A stretch of 64,000 bases of DNA. It comes from Steinernema hermaphroditum. Taxonomy: Eukaryota > Nematoda > Chromadorea > Rhabditida > Steinernematidae. The translations under genes were made by a program, and so were the position numbers. Of this stretch, positions 58,420 through 64,000 are shown one piece after another; position 1 is the first letter of the stretch; each line of letters opens with the position of its first letter. The notes under the pieces were generated by a model, which worked only from the letters and a program-made list of their open reading frames with translations, did no database searches and was not told the DNA's origin. The stretch is taken from positions 16,740,001 to 16,804,000 of the forward strand of contig CM059621.1 of assembly GCA_030435675.1 (NCBI GenBank), read 5' to 3'.

Positions 58420-59770
58420 TGAAGATTAAAGGGAAATCAAGGACCTCTATATATGCACAAATATTTCCCGTATTCTTCATTTTCCATTTTTGCAGTTAAA
58501 TCGGACAGTCTTTTCTTTTTTATTCAGGCAGAAACCTGCAAACAGGCCTGGCGGATGGAGACATCATAGTCCTGTGGGCGGCTAGATTGGCGCTCAAAGA
58601 ATCGCTTTTATTCCAGTAGACAATTGGCGGACTGTCGGTCTCGAAGGCAGTGAACCAGTCTCATCTGAACTGTCTACAGTGTGTTCCATACGTTCTGTAA
58701 AGGATTTCAAAATGTGTGTTTTGAGCTGATTTTTTTGCTTTTCACTTATTTTAACGCTTACTAGGATTTCTTGACCGCTTTTTATCTTATATTTATTTAT
58801 ACTTACTGTTTCCCTGATATTCCGTAATATTATAAGAATTTGTCATGGTCTCCAAAGAAAAGAGTTCCACGGCCGTTTCGTATTTCGAGGAAAGAGGTCA
58901 AAACCGGACATTGGAACTTATGGAACACCCTGTATGTGTCTCATTTCTTAGTGTCTCAATCGGTGATGGTCGGTTTCCACGCCAGCCGGTTTTGAACCGG
59001 GGGTGCATCCCTAATTCTAATATTAAAATATGGATAAGATGCATCCTGCTCCGAGCTTTTTTGTTTCTTTTTGGCTCTTTTTTCTTTAAAGCCATTTTTG
59101 GCAGTGAATCAGACATTTTTTCTTATTTATTCTGGCAGATTGGTTCTTTGTTAGATTTGGTGTGTTTGGTTCTCATGAAAGAGTTGGCTTAAAAATTTGT
59201 AAACGAATCCGATCAAGTCGCTTATTTTCTGTAATGCATATCTAAATCCACAATGAACGATCTTATATTAAAGCTCATTGGAAACAGTTTCCCCGTTGTC
59301 AAAAGTACGATTAAGGGGAAATCAAGGACCTCTATATATGAACAAATATTTCATGCATCTATCATTCTTCATTTTCCATTTTTGGAGATCAATCAGAAGT
59401 GCTTTTCTAATTTATTCAGGCAGATTGGTACTTGGTAAGATTTGGTGTGACTGGTGCTCATGCAAATGACTGAAGTTGGCTCAAAAATTTGTAAACGAAC
59501 CCGCTTCTCCGTTTATATATAAAGGGGATTTTCCATTTTTGCTGCTGGACCTGACGATGCTGATTCGCAGTAGAGTCATCTAGTCGCTTATTTTATGCGA
59601 TATCGAAATTCGCAAGCGACAATTTTATATTATTTATGTTCTTGGAAACAGTTTGGCCCATTGTCAAAGGGACCTTCGGACTGATTCCGGTTGGCTCCGA
59701 TTTTATCGCTAATTAAAATATAAAATATCGATAAGGTGCATACCTACTCCGAGCTTTTTTTTGTTCGCTT
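58420..59770. repeat. Degenerate tandem repeat block
   Basis: Units share GGGAAATCAAGGACCTCTAT (58430 and 59316), a TTTATTCAGGCAGATTGG-like piece (58520, 59130, 59415), TTGGCTYAAAAATTTGTAAACGAA (59182, 59475), TCGCTTATTTT (59218, 59583), TTGGAAACAGTTT (59278, 59643) and a CTCCGAGCTTTTTTG piece (59050, 59748). Confidence 0.65.
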
Positions 59771-62210
59771 TAAAGCCAGGGCGACCATATTTGATAGAAA
59801 AATCGAACAAAGTCGACCCTAACTTAGACCTCCCTTTCCAGACTTACACCCACCCATCAGAGGGTGCTTTCGACTGGTCTTCTGCCATACTCTCGTCTCA
59901 AGTGCATTGTGCTTGGTTGACAGTCTATCCTGATTGTTTGTATGCATAATGATTATGTCTAAAAGAAGATGGGCCTGTATCTGTTTTCAGAGGATAGAGG
60001 ATCTCCAAATTTTTAAACTGACGGCCGCCGAAATTTTTGGGGGGAGCAACTTGGGCCACTGTCTGAAGGAAGCCATCTGAGGCAAAGCAGGAGAGAGAGC
60101 CTGCACCACTTGCGAACTTTCACTGAGTCCACTGGGCAGAACACATTTCTAGCATCTTTGATCAGTCCCTTCAGGGCCACATTTCTAATCTCTGAATACT
60201 GGCCATTTACAAGGGTACCTTCCGAAGTGTCGGTCTTGGATCGAGGATCATTTCGGAAGGTTCTCTTATTTGATTTTTGAGCTTGGCAAAATAGTGCAAT
60301 GGACCTATTTGCCTCAGTCTTGACAGACAATCCCATCGACTTGGCCTGATGGACAGGTTCCACTAGATCTTTCAAGTTTTGGATGGAAGGTTGAATGGAG
60401 CTCCCAATTGGTCATTTAATGTGTTTCTACTAATTCTCTGATTTGCTGAACTAAACTATTGGTATTTAAAAAATCAGTTGTCTGCAAGCGGATCTGAACC
60501 TTGAATCTTCTTACTGATTCCGGTTCGTGCCGTTTTCGAACCGGGTGTATCCTCTCCCAGCTAGGAGGGATGGACAGCAACTGGGAACCACTTCCCTCTT
60601 TCTTGGATGCGGGCGCTGCACACACACTATCTCTTGTTGAACCTCTTTCTGTGCATCAAACTAACATAGCACCTTCTCTATTGGTCCACAGCTATTGATC
60701 AAACAACATAAATATAAAAAATACATTTTTCCAACTCAAAATTCGATTCTATATTTCATCGCCTTACCGATTTTTGATCTCAACGCGGAAGGTCGCCGGC
60801 GTTGCAACATGGTTCACGCGCTCAAAAAACCGTTGCGCTGATTAGATGCGTTTCCCCGTAGATGTCTCCTCTCTGCAGCTAACGGACGATCGTGTTTGTT
60901 CCAATTCGACCGATCAGAAGAACTGATCGATCGGCTGTTTTTCAGGCAGTGGGAATAGAGTGCTTGTGGAGGTTAAGCGGTTTAGGGACTGGATGGATGT
61001 CTGTGGAATGTTTCTTGCTCTGTTTATACTTGATTCTTATGGGTAAGACCAGTCGTGTTCGAGTCGATCCTTCGTTTCCCGTCAATGAGACTCATATCTT
61101 CCATTTTTGAACCTTAGGCCACACATGAAGGCCATGACGTTTCTTTGTTCTTTTATTTTATTGACTATGTTTTTCAGAACGACCTTGGTATTTTTGTCGC
61201 CTTCCCTGCGAGGACCACACACGAAGGTACGTATTTCTTGACGTGGCCTTCCGACAAACAGTCACTAAAAGGGATATTCTTCTTGGAGGGGTCGATCGAT
61301 TTTCGAGTAGTGAGATGTTGTGTTTCTGCAAAGCACTTTGGACGAATCAAATCGACCATGAAAGAATGATTCATGAAAGCGCAATTAATTATTCATGCTC
61401 TTCGAGGGAGGGTCGAGATTTATTAATAAGTGGTTACCACTTGGCTATTTGAATCCATTGTGGGGTGTGTTTGAATGTGTGTCCTGAGCAGAGATGGGCA
61501 TCGGCTCAGTATTACCCGTCCACCGGTTGAAGGCCATGACGTTTTTTTGTTCTTTTACCTTATTGATTATGTTTTTATCGAATTATTTCATCACACATGT
61601 CTCGAAAACATTAATACTTGGTGGGATAGCTATTATTACGAATAACATCTCCACAACGGCCCTTTATAGAATTCACCAGCGCCAGCAAATTTTAAAAAGA
61701 GACCAGTCCATTTTGAAGAAACGTCGAGCTTTTCTTTATAACAATTACCTTCGATGTATGTTGACGCATAAATAACGCAAACATTTGCGACATTTGGCTT
61801 ATTTTACACGTGTATTCTCCATTTTTAAGACCAGCTCGTTCTGTGGATCGATTTGCTTCGGTGTCACCATTTGCAGATATCCACGTATTCGTCCCAAATT
61901 CTAAAATCGAATAGAAAGCCGCCGCACAAATTTAAATTCGTAGCTGATAGTCCACTGTCTAAAAGGCAAGCGTGCGTCTAGTCAGTCTACATTAGACTGT
62001 CTATCCAGCAAAATGAATTTGAGACTAGAGTAGGGGAGAAGACAAGTGGAAAAGTACCTCTGATAGGCCTAACTCTGAAAATGGAAATCTGAATCAAGGT
62101 CCAATTTGATCGATTTTTCTGAAGTTTTGACGTCTACATATTTGAGTTTCCGACTCGGAAGGGCCAACTAGCCAATAGTACCGTCTTCCAGAGATCGGAA
62201 TTCGACCAAA
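59771..62210. other. Intergenic with a duplicated segment and a hAT-like end
   Basis: GGCCATGACGTTT...TTGATTATGTTTTT occurs near 61130 and 61532. CAGAGATGGGCATCGG at about 61490 resembles a solitary hAT terminus. An AT-rich stretch with CAATTAATTATTCATG lies near 61384. No gene supported. Confidence 0.5.
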
Positions 62211-62217
62211 AAAGTCA

Positions 62218-62333
62218 TCGAGTCCGAGTCCGAGTCCGGACTCGAGTATAATTTCACGTCGAGTCCGAGTCCGAGTCCGGACTCGAAAAAATTCGCCGGA
62301 CTCGATCGAGTCCGAGTCCGAAACGAGTCCGGA
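62218..62333. repeat. GAGTCCG minisatellite
   Basis: Repeats of GAGTCCGAGTCCGGACTCGA, partly palindromic around TCCGGA. Confidence 0.9.
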
Positions 62334-63215
62334 AAACAGTATAAATTTTAAAAATTTTAATTTTTTTCGCCCTCATTTCAAGCTGCTCCGATGGGATCCT
62401 GTCTCAGGTTGATAGAAGCTTCAAAGGGACTGCGACAAAAGGATAGAACGTTGCTTCTATCTTGCGAGGGCGTAGGTGGGTCGTGAGGTACTAGGACATT
62501 TGCGCTTTCGATTTCAGCAATCTTTCCTTGGGTACACTATGCGCTTTGTCCAGTGCTGATGACCAATCGAGTTGTTTAAACGTTTTTGAGGCACATCCCT
62601 ACTTCTTGTCAAAAAATACGGCAGTAGTACGCTATTTCATAAAAAAAATTTTTTTGAGGTTTCACGAAACCGTAAATTGAGATTAACCACTTTTTTAACT
62701 TTGGATTTCTACTTGAATGTCTGCTGTCACGTTTTTCGTTCAGTATTTGATTATTCATCAGACATCAAATGACATCAAACATCCATTCAAAAATGATCAA
62801 AGAGCCATCAAAACAGCCTCAATTCGATCTAAATGTAGTTTAAAAAATGGCTACCACAGTCAAAAATTAAAAAGAATCACAGGACTATATTCATGGATTT
62901 TTTACACAATCAAAACTTAAAACTGACATGGTGGAGCCGACCTTGAATTGGGTGTGATTTATTGAAATGAATTGAGGCTGTAATCGGCTCCTGGTCTGAA
63001 TATTAGACTCATCAAACCGTTTGTGAACCATGTATTTCAACGAAACTTGCCGCAAAATGTTATATAGCAAGCGACGAACATGAGTAAGCACGCACCGGTA
63101 AAAACAAAACGAAAGAAATGACGTGTTGCGCCAGGGTGATCGCGGCAGGACCATGTTTTCGGCTTCGCCGCGGTGCTTTATTTCTTCATTCAATTCAATT
63201 CACGGCCGTCCGGCA

Positions 63216-63401
63216 GGACTCGATTCGGGCTCGAGTCCGGATTCGATTTGGACTCGAGTCCTGAGTCCGGACTCGATGTTATTGGCGCCATCGAGTCCGA
63301 GTCCGAGTCCGGACTCGACCCTCAAAATGGTGGCGAGTCCGAGTCCGAGTCCATCGAGTCCGAGTCCGGACTCGAGTCCGCGGACTCGAGCCCGGACTCG
63401 T
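63216..63401. repeat. GAGTCCG minisatellite, second array
   Basis: Same GAGTCCG/CGGACTC unit as at 62.2 kb. Frames through it read as Ser-Glu or Ser-Pro repeats, which is a property of the repeat and not a sign of a gene. Confidence 0.9.
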
Positions 63402-64000
63402 TCCGATCTCTGCCGTCTTCTTCTATTCACTTTTCCGCTTCTTCAAACGACTTAAAAATTGGAGAGGCGATTTCCGTTGATGTTGATCCCAACGTCATCC
63501 AATTGCAGCTGGCGGAACATGTGCTCCAGAGTTGCAAAAAAAATTAAACGGATTGGTGCCTTGAGCTCTCTCCTTAGCAATTATCTTTTCCTGATGAATG
63601 ACACAAAGATGACACAATTCAATACAACCACTTAGGAGCACATACTTAAATGTCACCATTAAGCAGCTCTCTATTTTAAGCACGTTAAGTGTTTAGGGCA
63701 GACCCAGACATGCCGTTTGGTAGACAGTCTAGACAGCTTCATCAACCTATATATAGCGTGTATCACTGGGCCATCATTTATTCGTTGTGTGCCTCGATTA
63801 AAGGACTGACCGTGTGCTCCCTGTGTTGATGTTCGCAGTTGTTCTAGGAAAAGAGATACCGTCTCAAACTTTCAGACGATGTTCTCTCCAGGTCGTAATC
63901 GTGTTTCATGCAATCCACAAATGATCTTTCTTTTCTCGTATACCCTCCTGGAGGTGCTCAATATTCGCGTTAAGTACACTGTCATACCCTCCAAGAGGTT
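63402..64000. other. Window end, nothing supported
   Basis: No motif or splice structure recognised. Confidence 0.4.

Noticed and set aside
63123..63547. Two overlapping open frames of about 110-120 codons rich in Ser, Glu or Pro
   Set aside because: They are the GAGTCCG minisatellite read in different frames.
1..64000. CRISPR array, operon or phage region
   Set aside because: Spliced genes with nematode-type families show the window is eukaryotic; no regular spacer array was seen.

Overview
The window is nuclear DNA from an invertebrate, most likely a nematode. Four things point that way. Two pairs of chemoreceptor-type 7TM genes resemble the nematode Srsx class. Most introns are 35-90 nt with GTRRG donors and TTTCAG-like acceptors. 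Splice-acceptor-like sequences sit within a few bases of several start codons, as expected for spliced-leader trans-splicing. The SDR proteins match the nematode-expanded SDR type. Exons are GC-rich with C-ending codons; spacers are AT-richer and full of transposon debris. I cannot place the species.

Layout. 1-9.2 kb: three related Srsx-like receptor genes, of which the first (minus strand, 0.95-1.8 kb) is a broken remnant and the other two (5.6-6.8 and 7.9-9.2 kb) are intact four-exon genes. 9.6-11.5 kb: an intronless gene with two divergent homeodomains, and a five-exon NAP1 histone chaperone on the opposite strand. 14.5-30.8 kb: six paralogous short-chain dehydrogenase/reductase (SDR) genes in mixed orientation. 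Among them lie a tRNA-Asp, a cathepsin-L-like protease with a C-terminal membrane anchor, a Tc1-like transposon remnant with 420-bp inverted arms, an inner-membrane-peptidase-like protein lacking recognisable catalytic residues, and a small tropomyosin-like gene. 36.4-38.9 kb: two nearly palindromic, convergent Srsx genes. 47.7-48.3 kb: SGT1 (CS + SGS domains). 48.4-64 kb and 39.4-47.6 kb: no gene I can support; these hold SINE-like tRNA derivatives, mariner-type elements, tandem repeats and short GC-rich blocks.

How the parts relate. The two receptor groups and the SDR cluster are local gene families shaped by duplication, inversion and probable gene conversion: identical introns between otherwise diverged paralogues, precise intron loss in one copy, and breaks at repeats. 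NAP1 and SGT1 are single-copy housekeeping genes. I see no operon-like functional pathway. The most interesting items are the membrane-anchored cathepsin, the double-homeodomain gene, the SDR copy with a GA...AG intron and a lost intron, the mosaic inverted receptor pair, and the Tc1-like element with two direct-repeat sites in its terminus. All exon models were assembled by eye from reading frame, splice signals and paralogue comparison; none has transcript support.
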